From an uncultured Caldilineaceae bacterium (GTDB taxonomy: Bacteria > Chloroflexota > Anaerolineae > Caldilineales > Caldilineaceae), in NCBI GenBank assembly GCA_958295915.1, contig OY282381.1:890722-954721 (forward strand): a stretch of DNA of 64,000 nucleotides. Reading direction: 5' to 3'. The notes below the pieces were generated by a model. The model was not told where the DNA came from. It was given only the letters and a program-made list of their open reading frames with translations, and ran no database searches. Within the stretch, counting starts at the first letter, position 1. Every line of letters starts with the position of its first letter. Both the position numbers and the translations under genes were made by a program. Positions 1-8,242 of this stretch are shown here, piece after piece.

Positions 1-1256
1 AAGGACCGGGCGGCGAGGACTACTTCGCCTGGCTCACCGCATCCGCCACCGCGGGCACGTCCCCCAATCTGGTGCGTAGTACGCACAACTTCGCTGTCCA
101 GAACGGTTGGGCCGTGCCCATGGACGAATACCTGGCCCAGCCGAATCGCTACGCGCCGCAATACGAGACCTGGAACGACATCTTCTACCCGTCCTTCATG
201 AGTTCTCTGATCCAACCCGACGGGCGCGTCTACACAGCGCCCATCGATAACATCTGGCCCAATATCGAAGTCGGCCTGGCCTACAACAAGGAAACTCTCG
301 ACAGCTTGGGCTTGGAACCGCCAGCGACCTGGAGCGCTGAGATGGAGGTGGCCAAGGCCTTGAAGGAGGCCGGCGACGGCTTGGCGCCCTGGCAAGTCGA
401 GCAGGCCTCTGGCAACCTGTGGCCTCTGGCGTTGCAGATCCTGCCCTCGATGATGCAGCCCATTCTGCCCGAAATGGATCTCAATGACGATAAGTTCATC
501 GGCATCGAAGAGGGTCTGCCCGCCTACCGCAACGGTCTCATCGGACCCAACACGCCCATTTACAAGCGCGCCTTTGCCGAGATGTACGAGCTGGCTACCT
601 ACTGGATCGATGCGTTCAACACGGTCGACATCGACCTGCTGTGGCGTCAGGGCAAAGTCGGGCTGCGCTATTCTGGATCATGGGAGTTCTCGCGCCTGGC
701 CAATGACCCCAATATCACTTTCGAGCGCGGCTTCCTGCCCCCGCCTCTCCCCAACAGCAGCGACATACCAGCGACGGCAGATACACCCGGCGCGACCGAC
801 CCGCCGCGCGCCACAGCGGGGGATGGCACAGTGCCCGGAGAGCTTCTGACCGCCGTTCAGGGGTCAGAATTCGTGACCATCGCCTCTTCAACCGAAGCCG
901 ATGGCAATCTGGCCGAAACGATAGACTTCTGGCAGTTCCTCACCGAGCCCCAGAATAACGCCTTCCTCGTCAATGAGAATCAGGCGCGTATCTCCTCGGC
1001 CGTGGACGCGCCGCTCGGCTCAATCTGGCAGGAGATCGCCACCTTCAAGTTGCCCCTATACGACTATGCCATCGCCTGGTGGGGTCAGGGATGGTATTGG
1101 GACAATGACAACTTCATGAAGTGGCGGCCGATTTTCATAGAGTGGATCACCGGTCAGATCGACGAAGAGACCTTCTACGTGCGTCAGGAAGAAGAATTCG
1201 CCGCGGGCGCGACACGCTACGAAGAGATCTTGCAGGAACAAACGGAAAGCGAATAA
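1..1256 (+). CDS. ABC sugar-binding protein, 5' end missing
   Basis: Extracytoplasmic solute-binding protein of the family 1 (MalE-like) type, expected to deliver a sugar or oligosaccharide to the permeases encoded at 1963-2949 and 3023-3889. The reading frame is open from the first bases of the window, so the GTG at 72 is not the true start and the signal peptide lies outside. Visible sequence has the aromatic-rich C-terminal lobe usual in these proteins (WWGQGWYWDND near the end) and an unusual Pro/Ala/Thr-rich insert around 765-830 that looks like a flexible loop. Position directly before two MalF/MalG-type permeases is the main support for the assignment; the substrate cannot be read from the sequence. 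No ATPase gene follows, so a shared MsmK/UgpC-type ATPase elsewhere is likely. Confidence 0.85.
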   Translation, partial: GPGGEDYFAWLTASATAGTSPNLVRSTHNFAVQNGWAVPMDEYLAQPNRYAPQYETWNDIFYPSFMSSLIQPDGRVYTAPIDNIWPNIEVGLAYNKETLDSLGLEPPATWSAEMEVAKALKEAGDGLAPWQVEQASGNLWPLALQILPSMMQPILPEMDLNDDKFIGIEEGLPAYRNGLIGPNTPIYKRAFAEMYELATYWIDAFNTVDIDLLWRQGKVGLRYSGSWEFSRLANDPNITFERGFLPPPLPNSSDIPATADTPGATDPPRATAGDGTVPGELLTAVQGSEFVTIASSTEADGNLAETIDFWQFLTEPQNNAFLVNENQARISSAVDAPLGSIWQEIATFKLPLYDYAIAWWGQGWYWDNDNFMKWRPIFIEWITGQIDEETFYVRQEEEFAAGATRYEEILQEQTESE

Positions 1257-1257
1257 A

Positions 1258-1390
1258 CCAGTGGTCAGTGACCAGTGGCTAGCTGCCAGTAATGGCACTG
1301 ACCACTGGTCAATTAGGAATTATGCGATTAGGAACTATCCAATTCGTAATTCGTAAACTGACCCCTACCACCGAACACTGATCACTGTAG
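1258..1390. repeat. Intergenic repeats, families A and B
   Basis: The gap contains several inverted and direct copies of a short motif of the form CAGTGGTCAGTGGCTAGTGG (family A, 1258-1308), followed by an AT-rich motif around CCAATTCGTAATTCGTAA (family B, about 1336-1363). The family B stretch recurs almost exactly at about 2981-3007. No gene is seen here. Confidence 0.7.
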
Positions 1391-1393
1391 TCG

Positions 1394-1831
1394 ATGACAG
1401 GCAGAGGACGACTGTTGGCGCTGGCTCTGGGCGCGCTATTGCTCGCGGCCATCGGCATAGATTGGGCGCAAGCCCGGGCGCGCCTGCCCAATATTTCTAT
1501 CGAGGGACAGCTCGATCAGCCAAAGGTTGTAGCCGATGGCAAGAGCTCGATCGTCCTTACGGTGCGCGTGGCCGAGAACGGGCAGCCGCGCGCCAATGTC
1601 CTGCTACAGGCCTGGCTCGAATCCGGGGGCGGTCTTCTCATTCCGGAGTGGACCTATACAGATGCGGAAGGTCAGGCAGAGTATACCTACACACCCAACG
1701 CGGCCGGCCCCTATGATCTGCAGGAACCTACCATCGTTCATGTGATAGACATCAACGTTGGACGACTGTTCGAGGTGGACAAGCACTATCGGATCGAGGT
1801 GCCGGTCGAGGCGCCGCTGTCCACGGAGTAG
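1394..1831 (+). CDS. Small exported Ig-like domain protein
   Basis: A 145-residue protein with an N-terminal hydrophobic segment (about residues 6-25) that would act as a signal peptide or membrane anchor, followed by a beta-rich region beginning IEGQLDQPKVVADGKSSIVL. The pattern 'ADGKSS..LTV.V...GQP..N' and a later 'T.AEGQAEYTYTPN' resembles the bacterial Ig-like (Big_1/invasin-type) fold. It lies between the binding protein and the first permease of the sugar operon and is probably co-transcribed; a role as an accessory surface or binding component is inference. No convincing ribosome-binding site precedes the ATG, which abuts repeat sequence, so the start is uncertain. Confidence 0.6.
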   Translation: MTGRGRLLALALGALLLAAIGIDWAQARARLPNISIEGQLDQPKVVADGKSSIVLTVRVAENGQPRANVLLQAWLESGGGLLIPEWTYTDAEGQAEYTYTPNAAGPYDLQEPTIVHVIDINVGRLFEVDKHYRIEVPVEAPLSTE

Positions 1832-1962
1832 GACGCATCGCCGAGGACGATTTGAAAAACGCACTGTCGCCAGAGCGCAAGACATAGCATGACAAACTCG
1901 CCGTTGCGCCCCTGCGTCTTCGCGTTGAATTCATCAGAGTGCATCCCTGAAGGAATCGCTGC

Positions 1963-2949
1963 ATGAGCGCTGCGCAAACAACCGAATCAGATTCCGCGCG
2001 GCGCGCGCGGAATCTTGCCGGAGGCAGCCAGAAATTGTGGAGAGGCGAGGCTCTGAACCTGAGGGCCATACGCCGCTCCTGGCAGGCATACGCCCTCTTG
2101 AGCCCGATCTTCATCTTGCTCATTGTCTTCGTCTATTACCCACCGCTCCTCGGGCTGGTGCGCGCCTTCTTCCGTTGGCGGCCCGGGGTGCCCGCTACCT
2201 TCGTGGGCCTGAACAACTTTATCACCTATTTTACCTATGCCGAGACCCCACACGAACTGGTCAACATTGTTAAACTGTTGGCCTTTGGCCTGTTCGCCGG
2301 TATCGTCATGCCGTTCGTGATGGCTGAACTGATCTTCTTCGTGCGTTCAGCGGCGGCCAAGGAAGTGTATCGCCTGCTGGTCATCATCCCCATGTTGGTG
2401 CCGGGCATTGTGACGGTCTTGCTCTGGCAGAAGTTGTATGACCCGTATCTGGGCCCGATCAACGATCTGCTGCGAGCCATGGGCTACGACGAGCTGGCGC
2501 TGAATTGGCTTGGAGAGCCGACCACCGCCATTTATGCCATCATATTTGTGGGATTTCCCTGGGTTTGGGGCGTGGGAACTCTGATCTACCTGGGGGGCCT
2601 GGGGCAGATCTCGCACTCCGTGTATGAAGCCGCGGCCCTGGACGGCTGCACAGGGATCAGGCGCGTGCTGCGCATCGACCTGCCCCTGGTCCTGGGTCAG
2701 GTGCGGCTGCTGGCCATTCTGGCGGTCATCAATGCCATCACCGCCTTTCAGAATATCCTGGTGCTCACCGACGGGGGACCTGGATTTTCCACGATGGTGC
2801 CAGGGCTGACCATGTTTCACTCCGCCTTTCGCGCCCAACAGTTCGGTTACTCATCAGCTATCGGCCTCATGCTGTTTGTCATTGCCATGTCCGGAACGCT
2901 TATCATCAACCGCAGCATACGTTCCACAGATGAAGACAGCAGTAGCTAG
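1963..2949 (+). CDS. ABC sugar permease, MalF type
   Basis: Inner-membrane permease of a carbohydrate ABC importer, 328 residues with about six hydrophobic segments. After a soluble N-terminus the first helix starts near residue 45 (AYALLSPIFILLIVFVYYPP). The EAA loop that docks the ATPase is visible as YEAAALDGCTGIRRVLRIDL at about residue 222. The start ATG follows a GAAGGAA-type site at suitable distance. Upstream non-coding DNA (about 1900-1935) carries a half copy of the family C repeat. The stop codon falls in a family A-like motif (GCTAGTGG). Partner of the permease at 3023. Confidence 0.9.
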   Translation: MSAAQTTESDSARRARNLAGGSQKLWRGEALNLRAIRRSWQAYALLSPIFILLIVFVYYPPLLGLVRAFFRWRPGVPATFVGLNNFITYFTYAETPHELVNIVKLLAFGLFAGIVMPFVMAELIFFVRSAAAKEVYRLLVIIPMLVPGIVTVLLWQKLYDPYLGPINDLLRAMGYDELALNWLGEPTTAIYAIIFVGFPWVWGVGTLIYLGGLGQISHSVYEAAALDGCTGIRRVLRIDLPLVLGQVRLLAILAVINAITAFQNILVLTDGGPGFSTMVPGLTMFHSAFRAQQFGYSSAIGLMLFVIAMSGTLIINRSIRSTDEDSSS

Positions 2950-2959
2950 TGGACAACCA

Positions 2960-3010
2960 GGAACTGTTCAATTATGAATTATCCAATTCGTAATTCGTAA
3001 ACTGACCGGT
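2960..3010. repeat. Intergenic repeat, family B
   Basis: AT-rich repeat copy between the two sugar permease genes, nearly identical to about 1336-1363, ending in ACTGACCGGTCAGG, a palindromic core that also occurs at 4021-4032 just before the first coiled-coil gene. The 3' part supplies the ribosome-binding site of the next gene. Confidence 0.6.
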
Positions 3011-3022
3011 CAGGAAAATACA

Positions 3023-3889
3023 ATGTCCACTCAATATCGAGGGCTGGGGCGCCGACGTCCGTTGCAGTTTTCTCAGTTGGGGCTGCATGTCATCATTGCT
3101 CTCCTGTTAGCGCTCTCGCTGATTCCCACGCTTATCATGATCAACCTGTCATTTAAAAACGGGCTCCAGTACCGCTGGGAACGGTGGTCCTTGAGCCTGC
3201 CTTTGCGCGGCTCCAACTACAACGCGGCCTGGGATGTCATCGATGGGTATATGTGGAATACGGTGCTCGTGGCGGCGGCAGGTCTGGCCGGCGTGCTCAT
3301 GCTGTCGCTGATCGGCGGCTATGTGTTTGCCCGCATGCGTTTTCCGCTGCGCGAACCTCTCTACTATGCCATCATCGCGCTGCTGATGGTGCCGTGGGTG
3401 CTCTCGTTCATCCCCGCCTATATGCTTTATAACAATCTCGGTTTGCTCAATACCCGATGGGCTTTGATCATTCCCAATATCGCCGGAGGACCGATTTTCG
3501 GCATCTTTTTGATGCGCGCCTTCATCACCGGCATACCGGAAGAACTCTATGAATCGGCCCGCTGTGATGGGGCTGGAGCCTGGTCTCTGATATGGCGTAT
3601 CACATTTCCCCTGAGTCTGCCGGGATTAGCGACCCTTTCAGTGCTCAATTTCGTTGCCGAGTGGAACTCCTTTCTCTGGCCGCTGGTGACGATCAGCGAT
3701 ATGAGCAAACAGGTGATCTCCGTAGGCCTCTTCCGCTTGTCCAGAACGACAAATGACAGCGTAGATTTCGGCTCCGGCGGGCCTCTCTTTGCCGGCTATG
3801 TGCTGGCCTCGATACCGCTTGTCATTCTCTTCATCGTTCTGGGCAAGTTCTATGTGGAAGGGCTGGTAGAATCAGGGATCAAGATGTGA
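3023..3889 (+). CDS. ABC sugar permease, MalG type
   Basis: Second permease of the sugar importer, 288 residues, six predicted membrane segments, first at about residues 20-40. The EAA loop is ELYESARCDGAGAWSLIWRI near residue 170, followed by a Pro-Leu-Pro-Gly helix break typical of MalG/LacG proteins. ATG is preceded by CAGGA at 7 bases. Ends the operon: the next sequence is a repeat and then the coiled-coil cassette. The full set binding protein, Ig-like protein, MalF, MalG lacks an ATPase gene. Confidence 0.9.
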   Translation: MSTQYRGLGRRRPLQFSQLGLHVIIALLLALSLIPTLIMINLSFKNGLQYRWERWSLSLPLRGSNYNAAWDVIDGYMWNTVLVAAAGLAGVLMLSLIGGYVFARMRFPLREPLYYAIIALLMVPWVLSFIPAYMLYNNLGLLNTRWALIIPNIAGGPIFGIFLMRAFITGIPEELYESARCDGAGAWSLIWRITFPLSLPGLATLSVLNFVAEWNSFLWPLVTISDMSKQVISVGLFRLSRTTNDSVDFGSGGPLFAGYVLASIPLVILFIVLGKFYVEGLVESGIKM

Positions 3890-3957
3890 GGAAGTATGAA
3901 TTACGAATTGGATAACCCATGTTACGCAGTAGTTGACAAAGCAGGTAGAATAAGGTC

Positions 3958-4018
3958 AGGATGTGAAATATCGACTTCTATTGCGCCTCTTCCGAGCAGA
4001 GGCGCAAGTCAACCTCCT
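3958..4018 (+). promoter_or_regulatory. Structured leader of coiled-coil gene, copy 1
   Basis: RNA-level hairpin: TTGCGCCTCT (3981-3990) pairs perfectly with AGAGGCGCAA (3998-4007) around the loop TCCGAGC. An outer arm AGGATGT (3958-3964) pairs with one mismatch to ACCTCCT (4012-4018). ACCTCCT is an anti-Shine-Dalgarno sequence and could alternatively cover the AGGAG ribosome-binding site just before the ATG at 4045, which would make the leader a translational switch. That function is inference. Confidence 0.5.
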
Positions 4019-4044
4019 CTCTGACCGGTCAGGAGACGAAACCT

Positions 4045-4440
4045 ATGGCAACGACAGCGGCGCCCGCCTCCCTGGAAGAACGCATCGCCCGGCTGGAAGC
4101 GCAACGCAACGCCCCGATGCCCACTGAACGCCTCGCCCGCATCGAAGGCGCATACGAACACCTGGCAACCAAAGCCGACCTGCAGGCCGTCAAGTCGGAG
4201 CTGCAAGGGGATATAGCAGCCGTCAGGTCGGAGCTGCAAGGGGATATAGCAGCCGTCAAGTCGGAGCTGCAAGGGGGTATGGCAGCCGTCAAGTCGGAGC
4301 TGCAAGGGGATATAGCAGCCGTCAAGTCGGATATAGCAGTCGTCAAATCGGAACAGAGAGCGCTCAAGTGGATGATGGGCATCGGGATTGCAGGCATTCT
4401 GTACCCGTTGCTCCGTGACCTCCTGACGCAGTTGCCATAG
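4045..4440 (+). CDS. Coiled-coil membrane protein, short repeat copy
   Basis: 131-residue protein: conserved head (MATTAAPASLEERIARLEAQ), then a tandem array of an 11-residue unit AAVKSELQGDI (four units, one variant with GGM) and one 7-residue unit, then a single hydrophobic C-terminal segment (LKWMMGIGIAGILYPLL) and a short tail. Eleven-residue periodicity fits a right-handed or mixed coiled coil anchored in the membrane by its C-terminus. At DNA level the units are 33 bp and almost identical, so copy number can change by slippage or recombination. Two longer relatives lie at 49181 and 50086. Strong ribosome-binding site CAGGAG. Function unknown; layout recalls XhlA-like proteins (coiled coil plus C-terminal anchor) but that is only a resemblance. 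Confidence 0.7.
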   Translation: MATTAAPASLEERIARLEAQRNAPMPTERLARIEGAYEHLATKADLQAVKSELQGDIAAVRSELQGDIAAVKSELQGGMAAVKSELQGDIAAVKSDIAVVKSEQRALKWMMGIGIAGILYPLLRDLLTQLP

Positions 4441-4669
4441 CCAACACGCCCCACAGATACACCGACCCCGGCCCGAACAAACCGCCCGAACGCCATCCCC
4501 AGGACGCCACAGAAGCGCCGTGACAGAACTTCCAGGATCACAAAGCCGCAGAGAACAGACCCGCACAGCGCAGCCGACCCCCGCATTCAGCAGCCCGCAA
4601 CCCTGCTACGAATCAGAGCCGAAATATGCGTAACATGAATGGATAATTACGTTACCTGGAGTTGATACA

Positions 4670-5530
4670 ATGAAACCGAACATAGCCCGGTCAACACAAG
4701 CGCACCTTGAACAGGTAACCCAGTCCGTTGTAAATATTCCTGTCAAAGCAACGAAAAAAGGTACCCATTTCTCCAAACCTTTTGTTAAGTCTCCTCTGCG
4801 TTATCCAGGTGGCAAGTCCCGCGCAGTAAATCAAATACTGGATCTGCTACCTTTGGATTCAGATACACTTTGCAGCCCTTTCATAGGTGGGGGTTCGGTC
4901 GAACTGGCATGCGCTTCCCGCGCTATGCGAGTTTACGGGTACGATGCTTTTGAACCACTGGTTAACTTCTGGCAAGTTGCGCTTGATGATTCAGCAGAGC
5001 TTGCCAAACGCGTATCTGACTATTACCCCTTAAGCAGAACAAAATTTTATGCCTTGCAGAAACAATATTTCGAGAGTAAGGACCGTTGCAGAATGGCTGC
5101 GGTCTTTTACGCTTTGAATCGCTCATCCTTTTCAGGAACCACATTAAGTGGGGGTATGTCGCCAGGACATCCACGTTTCACGCAAAGCGCAATAGAAAGG
5201 TTGGCTTCCCTTGATGTAGACAATCTGACGGTTCAAGTCGCTGACTTTCAAGACAGCATCTCTAAACATAAAAATGATTTCCTGTACCTGGACCCGCCTT
5301 ATGCCAATGGCGGCAAATTGTATGGGAAACGGGGAAACATGCACGAAGGGTTTAATCACGAAGCGCTTGCTCATCTATTGCATCAGCGTGATGGGTGGGT
5401 GTTGTCTTACAACGATTGCAATACTGTGCGCGATCTATATAAAGGATATCGCTTCATTGCTCCCAAATGGACTTATGGTATGAACAACAGCAAGAAGTCG
5501 AATGAAGTACTGATATTGAGCCATGATTAA
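4670..5530 (+). CDS. dam: Dam-type DNA adenine N6-methyltransferase
   Basis: D12-class (MethyltransfD12) adenine methyltransferase, 286 residues, transferring a methyl group from SAM to adenine in DNA. Seen: PLRYPGGKSRAV at about 42-53 (the SAM-binding start of the family), FIGGGSVEL at about 70 (motif I), and the catalytic DPPY at about 208. A 40-residue N-terminal extension precedes the core. A GGAG site lies 9 bases before the ATG. The gene is visibly richer in A+T than its neighbours and sits immediately after the inverted-repeat end of the coiled-coil cassette, both signs of acquisition. No restriction endonuclease gene is adjacent, so it is either an orphan methylase or phage-derived. 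The target GATC is usual for the family but not shown here. Confidence 0.88.
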   Translation: MKPNIARSTQAHLEQVTQSVVNIPVKATKKGTHFSKPFVKSPLRYPGGKSRAVNQILDLLPLDSDTLCSPFIGGGSVELACASRAMRVYGYDAFEPLVNFWQVALDDSAELAKRVSDYYPLSRTKFYALQKQYFESKDRCRMAAVFYALNRSSFSGTTLSGGMSPGHPRFTQSAIERLASLDVDNLTVQVADFQDSISKHKNDFLYLDPPYANGGKLYGKRGNMHEGFNHEALAHLLHQRDGWVLSYNDCNTVRDLYKGYRFIAPKWTYGMNNSKKSNEVLILSHD

Positions 5531-5757
5531 GGATACACAGGCTGATACCACCTCCACACGCCAGATTTGACAAGCGGGTCAGATTCGGATAAGTTCAGGA
5601 ATTGTTCACCGGAGAAGGGAGTGGGAATGAACTGCAGCTCGGAATTCGTAATTTTTAGGGAACTATCTCCCATATCGGAAACTTCCAAGAGTCGCGCCAT
5701 AATGACATGTTTACCCCCCTCCCGAACATGCGTTCTAATAAAAATCTAATACGCGCT

Positions 5758-5840
5758 TATGCCAACGGCTCTCTGCTCGTCATCATCCCAACCTTCAACG
5801 AGGAGAAGTCCATAGGGCAGGTTGTGGCGAAGGCAGCGGC
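5758..5840 (+). pseudogene. Remnant of family 2 glycosyltransferase
   Basis: A short in-frame stretch reads SLLVIIPTFNEEKSIGQVV, the N-terminal nucleotide-sugar-binding strand and turn of GT2 enzymes such as polyprenol-phosphate mannosyltransferases. The similarity stops after about 27 residues and nothing like the DXD region follows, so this is a broken fragment. The rest of the 5531-6016 gap holds no recognisable gene. Confidence 0.55.
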
Positions 5841-6016
5841 CCTGGGGAATCTGGTTGTAAACCTGTTGCCCCTACTGGAAAACCGGCTGGCATGCGCTGG
5901 TCTCGCCACGACGCGTCAGCCATCCTCGCTTTGCGCTCTACTCTTCGCAGCCAATGCTGGTTCCACACTTCCGCCAAGACACAAAGAACAGGACTACCTC
6001 GCGAAAGAGGAGCCAA

Positions 6017-6865
6017 ATGTTTGGTAAGACGATCGATTACTGGCTGCTTCGGCTATTCACGCATGGCAGGCACAGCGAAGCGGAGGAGCTTCGTCAGCTT
6101 GAGCGTGATCTGAACATCGAATCCGCGCAGGCTCGCTTCGAAAAATGGAATCGCCGCCTGGACAACGAAATTCCCATCGATCCGGCTATGCGCTTCTTGG
6201 ATGTCGGGTGCGGCATGGGAGAGATGTCCTTGGCGCTGGCGCAGCGCGGGTGCAAACACGTGACGGGTATCGATAGAGACCCGGATTACATCGAAATCGC
6301 AAAGCGCTGTGCCAGGAAGATGCAGTTGCAGGACAAAGTCACATTCGAGTGCATGAATGTTCATGATATACCGAACGAGAAGAGGTATGACATCGTACTT
6401 TCTCACGAGATGCTCGAGCACGTGGAACGCCCTGGCGATTGCCTCCGCCGTATTAACGGCGTCCTCAAGTCAGGATCGGACGGGGAGGGCAGGATAATTA
6501 TAGCCTTTGGCCCGCTGTTTCATTCACCGTTCGGGGACCACACGAACCGGTTCTTCAGAATCCGCATACCGTGGACGGGAGTCCTGTTTTCGGAAGACGC
6601 GATTATGCGTCTCAGGCGCGAGTTCTGGCGACCAGCGGATGAGGCCGAGTCGTTCGAAGATACGCGGGAAGGACTGAACAAAATGAGGTTTTCAGAGTTT
6701 CTTCATTACGTCGAAGAAATGGGATGGAGAACGGAACGGCTGATTGTGAACCCGCAGTTGAAACGCTGGCCTGCGCTCTGGCGACTTTCCAACCTGATTG
6801 TGCGCGTGCCTTTGTTGCGCGACTACTTTGCGGCTTCCGTATATGCGATTTACCGGCGGCCATAG
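6017..6865 (+). CDS. Class I SAM-dependent methyltransferase
   Basis: 282-residue Rossmann-fold methyltransferase. Motif I is FLDVGCGMGEMSLALAQRG at about residue 58, the acidic ribose-binding position is GIDRD, and motif post-I/II appears as YDIVLSHEMLEHVERPGD. This pattern belongs to the Methyltransf_11/25 group that modifies small molecules, lipids or sugars. The ATG at 6017 is chosen over upstream codons because AAAGAGGA precedes it at the right distance. The glycosyltransferase remnant upstream suggests the locus once belonged to a polysaccharide or glycolipid cluster. Substrate unknown. The C-terminal third is basic and tryptophan-rich. Confidence 0.8.
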   Translation: MFGKTIDYWLLRLFTHGRHSEAEELRQLERDLNIESAQARFEKWNRRLDNEIPIDPAMRFLDVGCGMGEMSLALAQRGCKHVTGIDRDPDYIEIAKRCARKMQLQDKVTFECMNVHDIPNEKRYDIVLSHEMLEHVERPGDCLRRINGVLKSGSDGEGRIIIAFGPLFHSPFGDHTNRFFRIRIPWTGVLFSEDAIMRLRREFWRPADEAESFEDTREGLNKMRFSEFLHYVEEMGWRTERLIVNPQLKRWPALWRLSNLIVRVPLLRDYFAASVYAIYRRP

Positions 6866-7083
6866 ATGGCCGGGCTCCAGGGCGCGCGGCGGCGCGCGCA
6901 AACCCCGGCGGTAACTGATGAGAACAGAAACTTCATTGCCAGATTGTGACAATGATAAACCATTGGAATGATAATTCCCTTGGGTAGCCTATGATGGTGC
7001 GCATCGCCTTTTGAAAATGAACTATGTATCACCATGTATCACCGCCTTTGCAGCCACTACCAACGAGTGAACGCCGCCCGGAC

Positions 7084-8172
7084 TCACGCGGCTGTATACT
7101 TGGGCTGTCGCGGCGTGTGATTGCGCGCGAGACGGGTCGCGCGTTTTTTCAGCGGAAGGGAGACCCGCGCCCCGCCCAGAAGATGGGATTCGATGAAGCC
7201 GAAGATCAGCTCGTTGCCGGCCCGGGCCACCCTCACGCCGCCTCTGGGCGGCTGCCCCGTATCCAATGAATGAACCAGATCTTCGATCAGGCGCAATGTG
7301 GAGCTGACCAAAGGCGTCTGAGGCGATGGCTCGATCTGAAGCTCGCCGCGCCCGCGCAGGCCGGTCGGGAAGGCCTTGCGCACCTGCCAAGCATGGCCGT
7401 CGTTGAAAGCGGTGATGGTTCCCTGGGCACAGATGGCTTCAAACTCCGACGCGCGGGCGGTGAGCAGGACATAGGCCTTCACCCCGTTGACAAACTGGAT
7501 GATGCCCTCGCCCAGCGGATCTGCGGTCAGGATATCCCCGTCAAAGATGCGGTCGCCATCGGGCAGATGGCCCTGCACCCACGCAGCCGGCTGGTCGTTA
7601 TTGAGACGCAGGATCAGGTCCAGAGAGTGGCTGGCGCTGTTAAAGAGGGTTCCGTTGTTGTAGATGATCAGATGCTGGAGATCGCCCAAACTGCCGCTGT
7701 CGATGATCTCCTTCATGCGATCATAGCGGGCATCCCAACGCCGGTTGGTACCCAGATTGAGGATGGCGCCGCTGCCTTCAACCGCCTCGACCATCGCATC
7801 CGCCTCGGTCATGGAGGCGGCCATAGCCTTTTCCGCATAGATGGCCTTGACGCCATGTTTGGCGCACTCGATCACGATCTCCGCCCGCGGCTCCGGCTGG
7901 GTGGCGACACTGACAATGTCCAGATTCTCGCGGGCGAGCATTTGGCGGTAGTCGGTATACTGGCTTGCCCGGGGCACTCCATGCCTGCGCCCGAATTCGG
8001 CCATCACATCCGTGCGCAGGTCTGAACAGGCCACCAGTTTCGTGCGTTCGCAGGCCGTGTACCCGGCGGCGTGCGAGTACGGAAGCGCAATCCTGGCAGA
8101 GCCGACGACTTCGTTGTCGATGAATCCGCCCATGCGGCTGCAGCCGATTACGGCCGCGCGGTATATCTTCAT
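7084..8172 (-). CDS. Gfo/Idh/MocA family dehydrogenase
   Basis: NAD(P)-dependent oxidoreductase, 362 residues, acting on a sugar, inositol or related polyol. The N-terminal Rossmann motif is AAVIGCSRMGG (about 6-16), and the family's EKP motif appears as AEKAM at 113-117, keeping the key lysine. ATG at 8172 is preceded by AGGAGAGGAAGAA; the open frame further upstream is repeat-derived. Last gene of the minus-strand catabolic operon, 70 bases after the aldo/keto reductase with a hairpin repeat between them. Confidence 0.85.
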   Translation of the reverse strand: MKIYRAAVIGCSRMGGFIDNEVVGSARIALPYSHAAGYTACERTKLVACSDLRTDVMAEFGRRHGVPRASQYTDYRQMLARENLDIVSVATQPEPRAEIVIECAKHGVKAIYAEKAMAASMTEADAMVEAVEGSGAILNLGTNRRWDARYDRMKEIIDSGSLGDLQHLIIYNNGTLFNSASHSLDLILRLNNDQPAAWVQGHLPDGDRIFDGDILTADPLGEGIIQFVNGVKAYVLLTARASEFEAICAQGTITAFNDGHAWQVRKAFPTGLRGRGELQIEPSPQTPLVSSTLRLIEDLVHSLDTGQPPRGGVRVARAGNELIFGFIESHLLGGARVSLPLKKRATRLARNHTPRQPKYTAA

Positions 8173-8202
8173 TTCTTCCTCTCCTGGCGTTCGTCCACTG
8201 CC

Positions 8203-8228
8203 GGGCAACCACAAGGGTTGTCCCTACC
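8203..8228. repeat. Hairpin repeat, family F
   Basis: Imperfect hairpin GGGCAACC...GGTTGTCC followed by CTACC, between two minus-strand genes. The same design (GTAGGGGCNNN-loop-NNNGCCCC) recurs at 11655-11690, 16101-16121, 29336-29356, 37718-37745 and, inside a gene, at 16317-16337. Confidence 0.65.
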
Positions 8229-8242
8229 GACCACTGCAGTTC

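Larger units (their letters stand above)
3918..4637. mobile_element. Coiled-coil cassette, copy 1, with terminal inverted repeats
   Basis: A 720-bp unit bounded by exact 10-bp inverted repeats, CATGTTACGC at 3918-3927 and GCGTAACATG at 4628-4637. It contains a structured leader, the coiled-coil gene 4045-4440 and a conserved 3' flank. The same leader, gene and 3' flank recur at about 49046-49930 and 49952-50882. No transposase is encoded, so if mobile it is non-autonomous. The terminal repeats are seen only clearly in this copy; in the junction of copies 2 and 3 the right end is degenerate (CGTAAC next to CATGTTACGC). Confidence 0.5.

Noticed and set aside
3921..3955. Promoter from TTGACA in the coiled-coil cassette leader
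   Set aside because: No acceptable -10 box lies 16-18 bases downstream in any copy; TAGAAT is only 8-9 bases away.
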